Source: Chaetorhynchus papuensis (Eukaryota > Chordata > Aves > Passeriformes > Rhipiduridae). From it: DNA of 64,000 bases. Shown in pieces: positions 14,445 to 26,000 of the stretch; the first letter of the stretch is position 1, and each line of letters starts with the position of its first letter. The notes under the pieces were generated by a model. It was not told the DNA's origin and made no database searches. It saw only the letters and a program-made list of their open reading frames with translations. The translations under genes were made by a program, and so were the position numbers. The stretch spans positions 62,001-126,000 of the forward strand of contig VWYX01000674.1 of assembly GCA_013396525.1 (NCBI GenBank), in the 5' to 3' direction.

Positions 14445-14981
14445 TGTCACTTAATAGAGCAGAGAGGTTCGACCCTGGGTTTCCCATAGCAGAGTCTCGG
14501 ACGTCTCATTCCATAAAGCCATTTATCCAGGGCGCAGTAACACAGCAACAGCCCGAGCTGGTGCCTCCGAGGAGGATCCCCAGCAAAGGAGCCCCGGGCT
14601 TTTATCCCCTCACAGTGCACCCGCTCACAAGCCCCGCTCCTCCTCCCGCGTCTCTCGGGCCCTTTCACCGGCTGTGCCGCCGCTCCTTGTGCCCTTTGTT
14701 ATGCGAAGGGAGCGGTTCACGGCCCCTTGTGTCTCTGGGCTCCCACCCGGAGCTCAGTCTGCATCTCACACTGCGGCTGGCAAACCGGGCTGCCTGCACC
14801 AGCTGTGCTCCTCAGCACCAGCTGTGCTGCAGGGTTGTAGACTTGGGCAGAGCGGGTGGGACTGGAGTAAAATCCAAGTGTTGCAGCGTAAGATATTGCT
14901 CCTGCCAGCTTTTTTCCAGGCTGGGCACCGCTGGCAAGGGCTTCAGCCGCTGATGTGTCAGGCAGGGCTTCAGGAGACACA
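14445..14981 (-). mobile_element. solo LTR of an endogenous retrovirus
   Basis: This 537-bp element reads, on the minus strand, from TGTGTCTCC to AGTGACA, giving the standard TGT...ACA LTR ends. It is flanked by near-identical hexamers (TAACAC/TAACAA). In minus orientation it has a TATA-like GGATAAAAGC at 14598-14607. About 75 bases further on is a GATAAA word at 14522-14527 that could serve as a weak polyadenylation signal. That gives a plausible U3-R-U5 order. No primer-binding site or polypurine tract adjoins either side, so the internal genes were probably lost by LTR-LTR recombination. The 6-bp duplication suits a class II (ERVK/alpharetrovirus-like) element, but the family is inferred. 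CpG density is high compared with the flanks. Open frames in the segment (for example 14384-14953, plus strand) are by-products of its GC content. It encodes no protein. Confidence 0.7.
14598..14607 (-). promoter_or_regulatory. TATA-like box of the LTR
   Basis: The minus strand reads GGATAAAAGC, close to the TATAAAAG consensus. The surrounding U3-like sequence is GC- and CpG-rich. If used, initiation would be expected about 25-30 bases downstream on the minus strand, near 14570. Activity is not shown. Confidence 0.4.
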
Positions 14982-14987
14982 TAACAA
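14982..14987. repeat. right target site duplication of solo LTR
   Basis: TAACAA follows the ACACA terminus of the LTR and pairs with TAACAC on the other side. Confidence 0.55.
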
Positions 14988-16820
14988 TGTGCCTTGCCCA
15001 AGGTAATCGAGCTGTTCAGTGACTCACTGAGAAGATGCTGTTGCTTTGAGAGCGTGTGTGGTTTCTGTTGCCGCAGGGGTTTCTGTGTAGTGACCCGTCC
15101 CCCTGCAGGGACAAAAGCCTTGTGTGGTGCTCAGCGCTCTGGGGTCCTAACTCCCACTGAGCCCTCAGAAGCTTTGGTGAATATTAATAATTAAAGATAC
15201 TTTTGTGATATTTTTCCCCACCCATGCATCATCTCCCTCCTCCTTTGGCTGCTGTAGGCAGAATCTCAGCCTCTCCACCTCTAGCTTCCATATGACAGGA
15301 CTCTGAAAGTTCAGAAGGCTCCTTCCAGCAGTGAGTAAGGATGAGACTGGGCTAAACGTGCTTTTCCATGCAGCCAGAAGTTTGTAGGGAGAGTTTTCCA
15401 AAGGAAGTGTGTCTGTTTATAAGGATCTGGAGTACACTTCAGTTTCAACACAGTAATTCCAGACTTCCTGGTCAGGTTGCAGTGATATCCAGGGCCTGCT
15501 GAAGTCTTTTGGTAACCAACTGATTTACTCTGTGAGGTTGGGATTTAACTCTGGAGACGTTTCTGATGATTTCTCCAACTGTGTTTCTAGGAGAGAGGAG
15601 TGACTGTGATATGGGGAGCCTATTGCTATTCCTTTGGCAGCAAAGGGAAAAGGATGGATTTGGTTTCTACAGACCTCTGGCAAAGTACTGCCCTGGGCTG
15701 TTGCCCAGAAAACTGGCTATTTTTGAGTAGTAAGTTGTACTTTTGGAGCAGAGATTCGTGATTACATGAGACCCTGGCTGTTTCTCTCTCACTGCCTCCC
15801 TTATCCCACGCACACGGCATGTTGATGTCAAGTCCAACAGCTCCATTGAGGTGGAGCCAGGATTGTGCTGCATGGAGGGAGCCCTCACCGAATGCCTGTT
15901 AACCCTGTGGTGTGAGGCTGCTCTCCTCTGCTCACTGCACCCTCAGTGAGGTGCTTCAGCTCGTTGGTCCCCACTGCTGTCATTGCCAGGCACTTTTATT
16001 CACTGCCTGCACCCTCAAGATGTTTTCTAGTTGCCTGTGTTGTGAAGTGGGTGTCCCACAGTCCCAGGGACCCACAGATGATCTTTGGTCCATCTGGAAG
16101 ACTAGAGTCTTGCTACTTGTTCTGGGTTTTCTGTGCCTCCAGGACATAAGCTTTGAAACTTCACAGCAGTGGGACTCCAGCATTTTCAGGAACAGCTGGC
16201 TGTTTCACATATTATTTCGCCAACTATAATTTGCTCAGTTTTATGGTGTGGCTCCAAGACCTTTCAGACTCCACTGGTTTCTCCTCATACTCTCCCTTCC
16301 CTCTGCCAGTGGTTCCACCCTTCTTGGTTGCCACCACCCTGCAGTTTTCGGGAGCAGGATATCCTTGCTCACGCCATCTTCTGCTGTTTTTCAGGTGTCT
16401 TCCTCACAGATATTCCCTTTTTATTTATTGGCTGCTCTTCCCTCCCCCACATTTCATCTCTGTGTACTGGAGAGTCCTCTGCATGCAGAGGAGCTTCTAC
16501 AGGCGGGGTCCAAACTGTGTCAGTGAACACACTGAGGCAATTTTCCCATGTAATAAATACACCTCACGTGATGCTTAAATCAGATTAGAATCATGCCCAA
16601 GGTGTGTTTTTAATAAACAGGAGAAGAAAATCCTATCCCATCCTACCACCTTCCCCTCTGGTTATAAAGTATTTCTTTTAAGTTTGTCTTTCAAGACAGC
16701 TTGAAGATGGTTTTTTGGCCTGCTGATTCCCTTTCATCGAGGTGCAAGAAAACCACTCTGGTCCTTTCAATCCTGGTGAGCCTCAGTGTGCATATGCAGT
16801 TGTAAATAAGGAATTTTTGG
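14988..16820. other. GC-richer noncoding stretch
   Basis: This stretch has few stop codons, and three plus-strand frames are open together at 16248-16526, which argues for base composition rather than coding. The plus strand is C/T-rich around 16.2-16.5 kb. There is an 18-bp perfect palindrome, TCCTCTGCATGCAGAGGA, at 16475-16492. An AATAAA at 16554-16559 has no gene to serve. No protein family was recognised. Confidence 0.5.
16475..16492. other. 18-bp perfect palindrome
   Basis: TCCTCTGCATGCAGAGGA is its own reverse complement. One such palindrome in 64 kb is only mildly surprising. No function is implied by the context. Confidence 0.7.
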
Positions 16821-16848
16821 TTGTTTTGTTTTGTTTTGTTTTTTTTAT
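16821..16848. repeat. short (GTTTT)n tract
   Basis: Four GTTTT units end in a T-run. It is the same unit type as the longer tract at 31791-31866. Confidence 0.85.
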
Positions 16849-19800
16849 TTAATCTGTCTTCAATGTCTTAGAGTTAAATTCAGCCACAATTCAAAGCAAG
16901 GCAGATTCTTGTTTAATTTCTTGGTTTAACTCTGCTGTGGGAATAGTACAGAATTTTCTGTTAGTATTAGCTGCTTGATATCCCTGGAACTGTAAAATGG
17001 GTATGTGATACAGTAAAGATGGCAATAAGTGTCTAAAAGACCTCCAGCTGAGAACTTTTATCAGGTGTCTATCTGTTTTGCCTCATTTTCTTTCTTACGT
17101 GTTAGAACTCATCTGTTGTAAACTGCCTTAATTCTATCTGGCTCATGGCAAGGATTAAAGGAAATATTGTCCTTTATTTCTTACCTACGCAGAGGAGGAG
17201 TTTCAAAGCCTCGGCCATGCTGGGCATCCCTGTGTGTCTGGTCCACCTGAGGGACTTGGAGGGGAAGGCAGAGAATGGACCCCAGGGAGAGCTGGGCAGG
17301 AGGGGTAACTCAGTGACTGGGCTGGCAGAGGGGCAGCAGGAGCACCGAGCCACAGCCCCACATCCTCTGCCTCACAGCCAAAAGCACCTTCCTCCCCACC
17401 TCTGTGGCATGAACACAGGTTTTATTCTGATCCCTCAGTCCGCAAGGTGAGACAGCCACCCAGCCTCATAGGGAATGTGATGTGCAGTACTTAGGCGATT
17501 CTTATTTGCTATATTTCTTTTATTATTATTTTATTAAGTACTTCTAGTTTCAAGGCACAGCTGGCAAAGCAGAGGGTGACTTTGCTGAGAGGAAGCATTT
17601 GCTACAGGAGCAAAGCCCATGCTGGCTACAGCCTCAGGTTAAACATACTTGGTTTGGTGTGCTGGCCCGTGGAGGGCCGCTTTGGAAGGTGAGGCTGGTG
17701 GCCCTAGGCTAGAGGAAGATGGGATGCTGCAGGAAGCACCACCACGCCAGCATGAGGGTTTGGACAGCAGGCAGCAGGTCTTTCACCTTCCTGGCCCAGT
17801 CCTGAAAGGCTGGGCAGGGCTGGGACTCTGTCCTCTCTTCGGGGGAGTTTTGTTGGTGACAACCAACCCAGGCACCTGGGACGTGCATGCCAGCCCCCTA
17901 AGGACAGCCCAGCTGACTCCTGTAAAGAGCAGGAAGAGTGGGAATTTTGGTGAGCCATCCCGTCTCCTTCCCTTACCCACTCTCAGTACTTGTCTTGCAA
18001 AAGGTGCCAGAGTGTTGTTGAACATTTTATTTCTCCATTATTTTTGTGTGTAGCTCAAAAAAAACATGTGGTTTGTGGAGTCTGATGCTCAGGGAAGGAG
18101 GATTTGGAAGAAAACAGGAGCTTAAAAGAGACTTTTCCAATAGTGAAGTGCTGAGGATGACTGGGGGCACCCTGTGAAGGTGTCCCATGATGACATTGAC
18201 ACCTCTGTGCCCACACATCACTGCACCTCTGGACAGCAGAGAGCCTCCACAGCTCCTTCCCCTCCCCTCCCCAGGCTGTTCTCTCACTCCCGTGCCCCAG
18301 CCCTGGCTGCCAGAGACCCTCTTTAACCCCACACACCCTGCACTCTGGTGGGCTGCCCAGGCAGGCTCTCCTCTGCTAAGCTGGGGGAAGAAGGGAACGC
18401 CTTTGGAGTCCCTTTCATGTTGCCATGAAGTAAGGTTTAGGTGGGATGCATGCAGTAGTATAATGCAGGCAAGGAAAACACTGAATGAGCTCAGGGGAAA
18501 GCCCACGCATGATGGGAAGGCAGAAGGAAAGGGAGGAGGGGTGAGTTTGGGACAGATGCTCAAGCTAAGGATTTCTTGGCTATTTTTATACTTAAATTTG
18601 TTTAAAATGACTCAGTTGTTCTTCCTCATACGATATAATGGGCCCCATGAGAAATTTCCTACATTTAAAAAACCTTGTGCTTGCATAACATCACTTCTTC
18701 AATATGTGCTTCTCCCCAGCGAGCATCTGGGGGAGCAGAAAGGTCAAATGCCATAATTGCCAAAGGACTTGCCTTGATCAAGGAGCCCAAAGAAAACAGA
18801 CTTTCCTGTGTAAAGTCCCTCTGGAGCACTGCTCAAGACAATACAGAAAAGCAGAGCTGAGTCCATGTTTTACAGTGCTAGAAGCAGGGGTTGGCTCGTG
18901 TGAGGAGCAGGGCGTGCTTTGACACATGCCAGACACTCTTACGCTGGAGGAGGGCCTCATCCATGGAAGTCTTTGGGGATTTACTGCACTGGAGTGTACA
19001 GACACTTGTGGGACTAGGTTGGGTTGTATGTGGCGCAGTATCCTATGCCATGGTCCTGGATGCCATGAGAAGCTTTGTCTTGAGCTCCCTGTCTGGACCA
19101 GCAAATATATTTTTTTCCACTGAAATCTCATCAAATAGGGGCTACCTGTCTGCACATAGCAGTGACAGTGATCTGTTTCTTTCTTCTGTGGATGAAAACG
19201 AGGCCTGTCCCTGTAGTAAATGAAATGGGAATTTCAAAGTAACTGCAGGCCTAAGCGGGAGTGTTTTGTTCAAGTGAAAAGAAAAAGAAAAAAAAAGAAA
19301 AACAAAAAGCACTAAAAGGGATAGTCAGGGCTGGCAAAATTGCAGTGTGGGAAGAATGGGAGACAGAATTCAAAGAGCTTTTGGTTCATTAGCAGGCAAA
19401 CATGCTGTGACAGCTCATTGTAAAACAAATTCTTTTCTCCATATGAAAATGCAGGTGTTTATTTAAAACAAAGGCTGAGGCTGAAATTACTTTCTGTGGC
19501 TGGCTGCCTGGGTGTATGTGGCGTCCTCAGTAATCAGTGCTCTACCTGTTCACTCAGGAGCAGGTAAATCTAATGCCAAATAAATAAATAAATGTGTGAT
19601 CACTCTGTGTTTGTGCAGTGTGTGGCATGATGGGGACTTGGGGCTTGTAGGAACTACTGCAGCATAAATTATAACAGGAGGATGTGTATCTTGCTGTGAG
19701 CAAGCCTGGCTGATTTTAAATTAAGATTTTTTATGGGTTGGGTCGTACTTTTTTATATATATAAATTTTGAGAACATTTGATTCCCCAGCTCAAACTGTG

Positions 19801-20787
19801 CATCTTTTCATTGCTTTTCTCTGCAAAGAGTTGATGTACTTCCAATGTTCGGTTACTCCCAAAATGATGTGCATTATTTCTAGGCATGGTTTTACCCAAA
19901 TTCCATTATGAAGATACCCAGCTGCTGCTTCATAACCTGGAACCATGGAAGATGCAACCCAGGCTCTAATTATTGTGCAAAGAAACACAGGTCAATTTCT
20001 GCAGCACTGTAGAAACTGAATGGGAATGCTGAAGGCACGATAGAGATTTGCTTTATGTGCCTAAACTTACAAATAGTACAGGATGGTTGGCTTACGGCTT
20101 ACAAACAGTTTAAGAACAAAATTAATTGGAATCTGGTTTCTTTTTTGAAACTGGAAGGGTTTCTGGGAATTATCTTGATTTTATAGTGTTGAGAAGAGAA
20201 AATATTTAGATGGAGAATTCATTTTTATTTACTTGGAGGGCATCAGCGTATTTAGTTTTGGTTTTTTCCATTTCTATTGATCTTAACCGGGATTTATTTT
20301 AATTTATGTATTACTATTTTAAAATGGTTTACATGTCAAATCTCTTTAAAATTGATGGCCTTGGCTATAAAAATTAATCCTGAAATGTTAATTTTTGCAA
20401 ATTATTTTCATCCTATTGCCCCATTTCAAAATGGAAAAAAGTCAAAATATCAGTATTTTCTGGGAAGTAGAATTGTGCTTTTTCTGACCCCTTATGTCCC
20501 AGGCCTATTATGCAAAGCCCTTGGAAATATTTTGAAGTTCAACTCAGGTTATTGGGGATTTATGCATGTGTTTAATTACTTTGTTGCAGAGACATAAATA
20601 GAAATGAATAGCTTCACAGTGTGCCAAAAATGCTACTGTGGCCCCTTTTCAAGCCCATATATTATTATTGTAAGTATAATTTACAGAATCATTGCAACTG
20701 TCCATTAATTATTTTCTTGGCACTGAGAGCAGCCCCATAAAGATTGGTACTTTCTCAAATGTTATTCAGTGCTACATACATAAACAT
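16849..20787. other. noncoding stretch, no gene recognised
   Basis: GC-richer until about 18.6 kb and AT-rich afterwards. Long open frames at 17649-18053 (plus), 18187-18756 (plus) and 18027-18563 (minus) overlap one another on opposite strands and show no domain, so I treat them as compositional. A short (AAAT)n tract lies at about 19577-19592. No transposon was recognised. Confidence 0.5.
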
Positions 20788-20832
20788 AGATATATGTGCA
20801 TATATTTTTTATATATAAATATGTACATATCT
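20788..20832. other. imperfect AT-rich palindrome
   Basis: The segment begins AGATATATGT and ends ACATATCT, with TA-rich arms around a T-run, so it could form a cruciform or hairpin. AT-rich DNA easily generates such structures. Confidence 0.5.
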
Positions 20833-22983
20833 GTGAATACATTTAATCAGTGAATTTGAAGGCATTGTCTTGAACAGGCCTCCAATTGTTATAAGAAGCA
20901 TGTTCATAAGTGTCTTTTTATTGTAGACTTAGGATCCACTGAATGAATATATTTACATTCAAATGAAAATCGATAGTATGACCTTAACTACAGGATACAT
21001 ACTTATAAATTGGTGGGTCTAATCCTTAGAAAAATCCCTAAGATAGGTTCACTAAAAATTCAAGATCGTGTTTCAGCATTAAAAAGAGTTGAGACCTGCC
21101 ATGTGGAAAAGTGTGATGCCTGAAAAGCTACAATCTGATCTAATTGATTAGATTTCTCATTGCAAGTATTGCAATAAAAATTACATCTCAGAAAAAAAAT
21201 ATTTGTGATAGTCACCAGAAGTATTTTAAAAATTTTATACTGGTAATGAAGCAACATTTCAATTTTGATTTATAAGAAGTTGTGAATCTGTGAACAGGAA
21301 AAGTAAATGTTATGGCCTAAATAACTTTGCATAAATAGATGTAGCCCATTTTTTGGAGGTCATTCAGCAAGAAAATGCATTTGTTATAGCTTTGGTAGGA
21401 AAGGAGAATGTCCTGTTTACAAACACGTCTACTGAATTAGGTATTTCACACTGTTTGAGTTGGCTGCATTAATTTATAAGGATCCAAACTTGAAGCTGAC
21501 AATAGGGTTATCCTATGTTTTTTTGAAGATGGCCAGACTGCAGGGGATAAGCCATAAAATACTGTCTCTGAGAAAAATATTAAAGGCAGTTTGAGAAATT
21601 TTTATGATTGCTACAACCAAAATTTTCAGTCCTACTGAGTCCTGACAGACTGCCATGGACCACAGCCTTATGGAAAACCTCTTCAAAAAGGCTTTCTGAA
21701 CTCGTGCAGTGACACAGCTGAGTAACAAAAACAAGGCAATACCTTGAATTCATCTCTATGTTACAGCTCCAGCTGCACTAGGTCACCATGTGGAGCTATG
21801 TAAAACACTGAAAGTGATTTAAAACCTTTGTTGCTTCAATTTGGAGCCATGAAATAGAAATAATGACTGCATCTAAATGAATGCCTCTGTTGGTTTAATG
21901 GGGGACATAATTTACAGAATCTTTATTGTCATGCTCTACTAAATTAAAAAAAAAAAAAAAAGAGGCTCTTGTTTTGGCCACCCCTGTTGAACAAGTGAGT
22001 AAAATCATGCCCAGTCTCCAGGAAAGTACTCACATGTGTTCATTGAGGGTAATGGGGCTTCTCAAAAGTTCAAAGTTATGGTAAAGATATACATGTACTT
22101 TCAAGTGTATTGCTGACCTCAGGCCATAGTAATAAAGGAAAGAGAATGTCAGGATAACCACAACAAAATGAATTAAAATCTTATGCATGAATCTGAGGGG
22201 TCATGTCAGGTGGCCTAAATCTCCCCACCAATCCCTCAGCCTAATGTTTCTGGCCATTGCCTGACTGTTGGCCTCCAGGACCAAAAACTGAGATTATTGC
22301 TGGCCGGCTCCCACAGACATGTAACACAAGATGGGCCAAGCTACTAGTGCTAGAGTTTAGAAAGATCGCCCCATTTTTTTCCTTCTTCACACTCTCTTTT
22401 AAATACTTCAAGGTTTTTTGTTCATTATTTAGAATTTTCTTTTAAGGAAGACACATGTTTTTGGATTGAACTAGGAGGATTTGGTATCTCTTTCTTACGT
22501 TTCTCATTTCTGCATTGCAGCACTGAAATGTGAGATCTCGAGCGCTAACCACAGTAAATATGTTAAAGCTTCTCAGTGGTGACAGGAGAAAGTTACTTCT
22601 ACATGACACTAAAGGGTCCAAAAAATGAACCTTCTGATTATACCGTTGGCCAATTTGATCAGGCATAGTCCCCACTGACTTGAATGAGAGCCAGCTGATA
22701 GTTCATCCTAGCATGCTGACAAAACTGCTTCCAGTTCTGGAGGAAACCAAGATATTTAATAGTGAGAGTGCCACACACCACGCAGGGGCTTGCAGGATAA
22801 TTTCTTATTTTAATTCAACTTGTCTGGATTCTGATGAGAATCCAACTTTTATTTAATTTTCTGCAATCAAGCTGGAAGCTCTGCTGGCTTCGCCGTGTTC
22901 AAGAACATTACTCTCTCAGGGTGGTTGCAAGCAGCTTCCAGACCCCGCTTTCCTAAGGCAGAGCTGTTGGATGAGCGAGCCTT
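20833..22983. other. AT-rich noncoding stretch
   Basis: Unique sequence with an A16 run at 21946-21961 and no recognised repeat family or coding exon. There is no clear polyadenylation signal or transcript-like sequence just upstream of the A-run, so it is not called a retropseudogene tail. Confidence 0.5.
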
Positions 22984-23092
22984 GGAGCCAGGAGCACTCA
23001 GGTGTTGGGAGCTCTGGCAGCAGGGTGGTAGGAGCCAGGAGCACTCAGGTGTTGGGAGCACTGCAGTGTTAGCAGCTCTGGCAGCAGGATGG
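22984..23092. repeat. partial tandem duplication, about 47-bp unit
   Basis: The first copy (22984-23030) starts GGAGCCAGGAGCACTCAGG. The second (from 23031) repeats its first 28 bases exactly, then carries an extra segment of roughly 17 bases containing CACTGCAGTG before resuming CTCTGGCAGCAGG. It lies in a locally GC-rich patch (about 22.88-23.22 kb). The duplication keeps open frames on both strands at 22867-23367, but none resembles a known protein. Confidence 0.8.
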
Positions 23093-26000
23093 GGATGTGG
23101 CTGCAGACCAGACGCACGTGTGAGCTGCTGTGAGACAAAAGGATTCCAGGGCTTGAAGACCACTGGCCTCAAGCAAACTCTCCCAAGACCCACGTACGGC
23201 CCCAAGTCTTGGATTTGGTAAAAATTCGGTGAAAAACCAAGTGTTTGTTTAAAAGCAGTGGTTTTTTTCAAGGGAACTTTTGTTTCCTTGTAAGCCATCC
23301 AACCTGTGCCACCAAAAAAAGTCTGTTTATGCCTTGATTTATTACAGATTCTTGGAACACACATCAAAAGTCTTCATGGATGGAGCTAACGTTTACTTTG
23401 AGGAGATTCTGTGTTGAATAACTGATTATATAACGAAATGTAATTACTTCTCCCAAAGTATACACAACAAAATCTCAGCATTTTTTGCCTATCAGTAGAT
23501 CTTGGTTATTAGAGTTTATATATTAAGTTTCATCGTTGCCAAGCACAATGTGACCAGGCCAGATGTTTTCAGACCTACCCCTATTTGGGGAATATATAAT
23601 ATATAAACTATAATAGCGCAATTCCAAGTCTGTGCTCTGCATAGTGAAAATCAGGCAACAGGAACATGGTAATTTTTTTTTCTTCTCTGATGTTTCTCTG
23701 CATGAATCCAAACATATATTGATTCTTTTATGCCTTTTCAGCTGGAAGGAACTATAAGAAGCAGTATGCAGTAGCAGTAATGTCAAGACTGGAAAACATT
23801 TCAGTCTGTCTTCCCACCACACCATTCCTCTTCCCCATCATATGGAAAAGTTAGATGTATGACACAGAATCTTTGTCGTTCTGCTTTGAAAAATGTTTTA
23901 GTAACAATAGGTCCATCTTTGTCAACAATATTTACCCTCTGACCTATTAGGTTCATGCTTGGATTGCTCTGGTAATAAATATCTATTTCTCTTTTGCAGG
24001 CTTGTTTGTTCAGGAAGGGACTAGCGGCCTGGGCTACAAAATGTGATCCTTTGGGTGATTGTGCATCACCTGGGGAAGGAACAATGTTCCAGAGCAGGAC
24101 CACGCCATTCTCCCAAGCTTCTGCTTGGACTGACAGGCCCAGGTCTATCCAGTGCTTTTTCTCCAGTGTGCCAAGTGCTTGCAGATACTGCCACGTTCAG
24201 ACTGTAAATGCTGTCACAGGAGAGGCAGCTCATCCTACTGGGGTAAGAACTGGTTTCTTGGGACCACAGACAAGTGACTTGGCTTATTTTTTTAAAGAAT
24301 GATTTAAAATTCAGCTTCCTAATCTGGTCTGAGCCTGCACTGTTGAAGGCCAACTTTGGAAATGCAGGAGGTGGCTGCCTGCATATTATTTCATTGGCCT
24401 GAAAGAAACATCTGACTAAATGTGTGGTGAGAGTTCAGCTTCTTTAAATGACACCCTTTGAATCAGTCTGTGCAAACTTAGCCCAAAGTTTGTTTGAAGG
24501 TAACTGGAATGTCATGCAAAGCGAGTATGCTGGAATGCAATAATGCAGGCTGAAGCTAGCGAGGCATGCTCATATTTGGAAGGCTGCAAAAACCAGACAG
24601 AGAGCAGACGCACTCAGAGAGATTTCATTACAGAGCTGGTGAACAAGGAGTGAACAACACCACGTTGCTCATACAGCCACTCAGGGCTTTCACTGATATT
24701 CATTATTCACTCCTGTCACTCAGAGAGCAGGAAGATGCTGTCTTTGATAGAGGCAAAGCCCCAAAGTGAATGTGAACTTCTGATGGCTTCCAGGTTGTTT
24801 ATCAACTTCCCCCGGTCCTCCCATTCTTGAATACACCACACTACTAGATTTTCACTTTCACATCCTATGTGCAAGTGAAAACCAATGTCTAACATAAATA
24901 TACAGTTCATCTAAAGCACAGCAAGATAAGGCTAAAGAGCAACAATATATTTTTATAGCAATGCAGGTGTTGAGGACAAAGCTCCAATCCTAATCCAGGC
25001 CTCATGCAGAAGCAGAGGTGTTCGGACCACCCAAATTTAGCCACTCAACTTGGCTGGTTAAGCTAGCCAGCTGGGCTCTCCAGGTTCCCCCTGGAGTCAA
25101 TGGAAAAATAGGGGGAGTGAGGCTCATTTCCAGGAGCAATTCAGTAAGCCTGTATCAGGCTTCTGTTCTGAATTGCCTCTAGGAGAGCTTCTCTTTTAAG
25201 GAAATTCAAGTGGGCAATCCAGGTAACTGAACCAGCTAGGCTGGGTGCCTAAATTCAGTGCTTTATAAAGCCTTCTTGTGCTGTAGAAAGCAGTGTCACG
25301 TATCTTTACATCTGTACACTGTATCCCATGAAGCTATAAAAGAAGTCCATTTACCCTGCTTGGCTCTAGTTTTTATGTGTGTGTCCCCTTCTTTCCAGGA
25401 TTCTTTGTCCCCCTTTCCTCAGACCCCAAGGAACCCACAGGTCATCTGCCTAGGTAGATGAGCCTGCAGGTATCATTCACACACAGTTTAAGTGCTGTCT
25501 AGTAGTAAAGGAAATTGGTTTTTATTCTGTTCTTTGTCTTTATGTCTTTCTACAGAACGATATTGTGGCATTCCATAATAAAAATATTTATAGCTGTAAT
25601 TGTCTGGCATCATGGAGCAGCTTGGAAATCTCCCCATCAGACAGGAAAGGCAGTGTGTTGATAGAACCAAAACGGTCTGTTGAAACAGGTCAAATTTTTT
25701 GGTGTTTTAAAGGAAACCAGGCACAGCAAGTAGTTGCCTGGCTCATCAGCAGGTCAGCCAGCAGACAGACAGGTCCTGAAAGTCTTTGTCTGTTTTGCCA
25801 GAACCACCAGGATGCCAGCTTATCGCTGTGACACTGAACATAGCAGCTCCTCGGGATTTATCACAAAGTGACAAATCTTGTTCTGGTCAGTTCTGAGCTA
25901 CCTAAAGCTGGGTGGTTTTGCTTTTTTTCCTTTTCCCCCTTGTCCTCCTTCCCTACTACAAGGAAAACCAGTTCATCTGAGGATCTGTTGTTATGGTTTG

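Noticed and set aside
14460..14480. GGTTCGACCCTGG as a tRNA B box
   Set aside because: No A box, no cloverleaf and no terminator in either direction; it lies within the LTR.
14384..14953. Open frame of 189 codons on the plus strand
   Set aside because: It lies almost entirely on the antisense side of the solo LTR; the GC- and CpG-rich composition explains the lack of stops, and the translation has no domain.
15912..16588. Three plus-strand frames open at once, with serine/phenylalanine/proline-rich translations
   Set aside because: Simultaneous openness in three frames follows from C/T-rich, A-poor sequence rather than from coding.
17649..18756. Long overlapping open frames on both strands (134, 178 and 189 codons)
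   Set aside because: They overlap on opposite strands in a GC-richer stretch, have no recognisable family or consistent splice sites, and look compositional.
20277..20597. 106-codon plus-strand frame rich in I, L and F
   Set aside because: No start context, family or splice support; AT-rich composition gives such residues.
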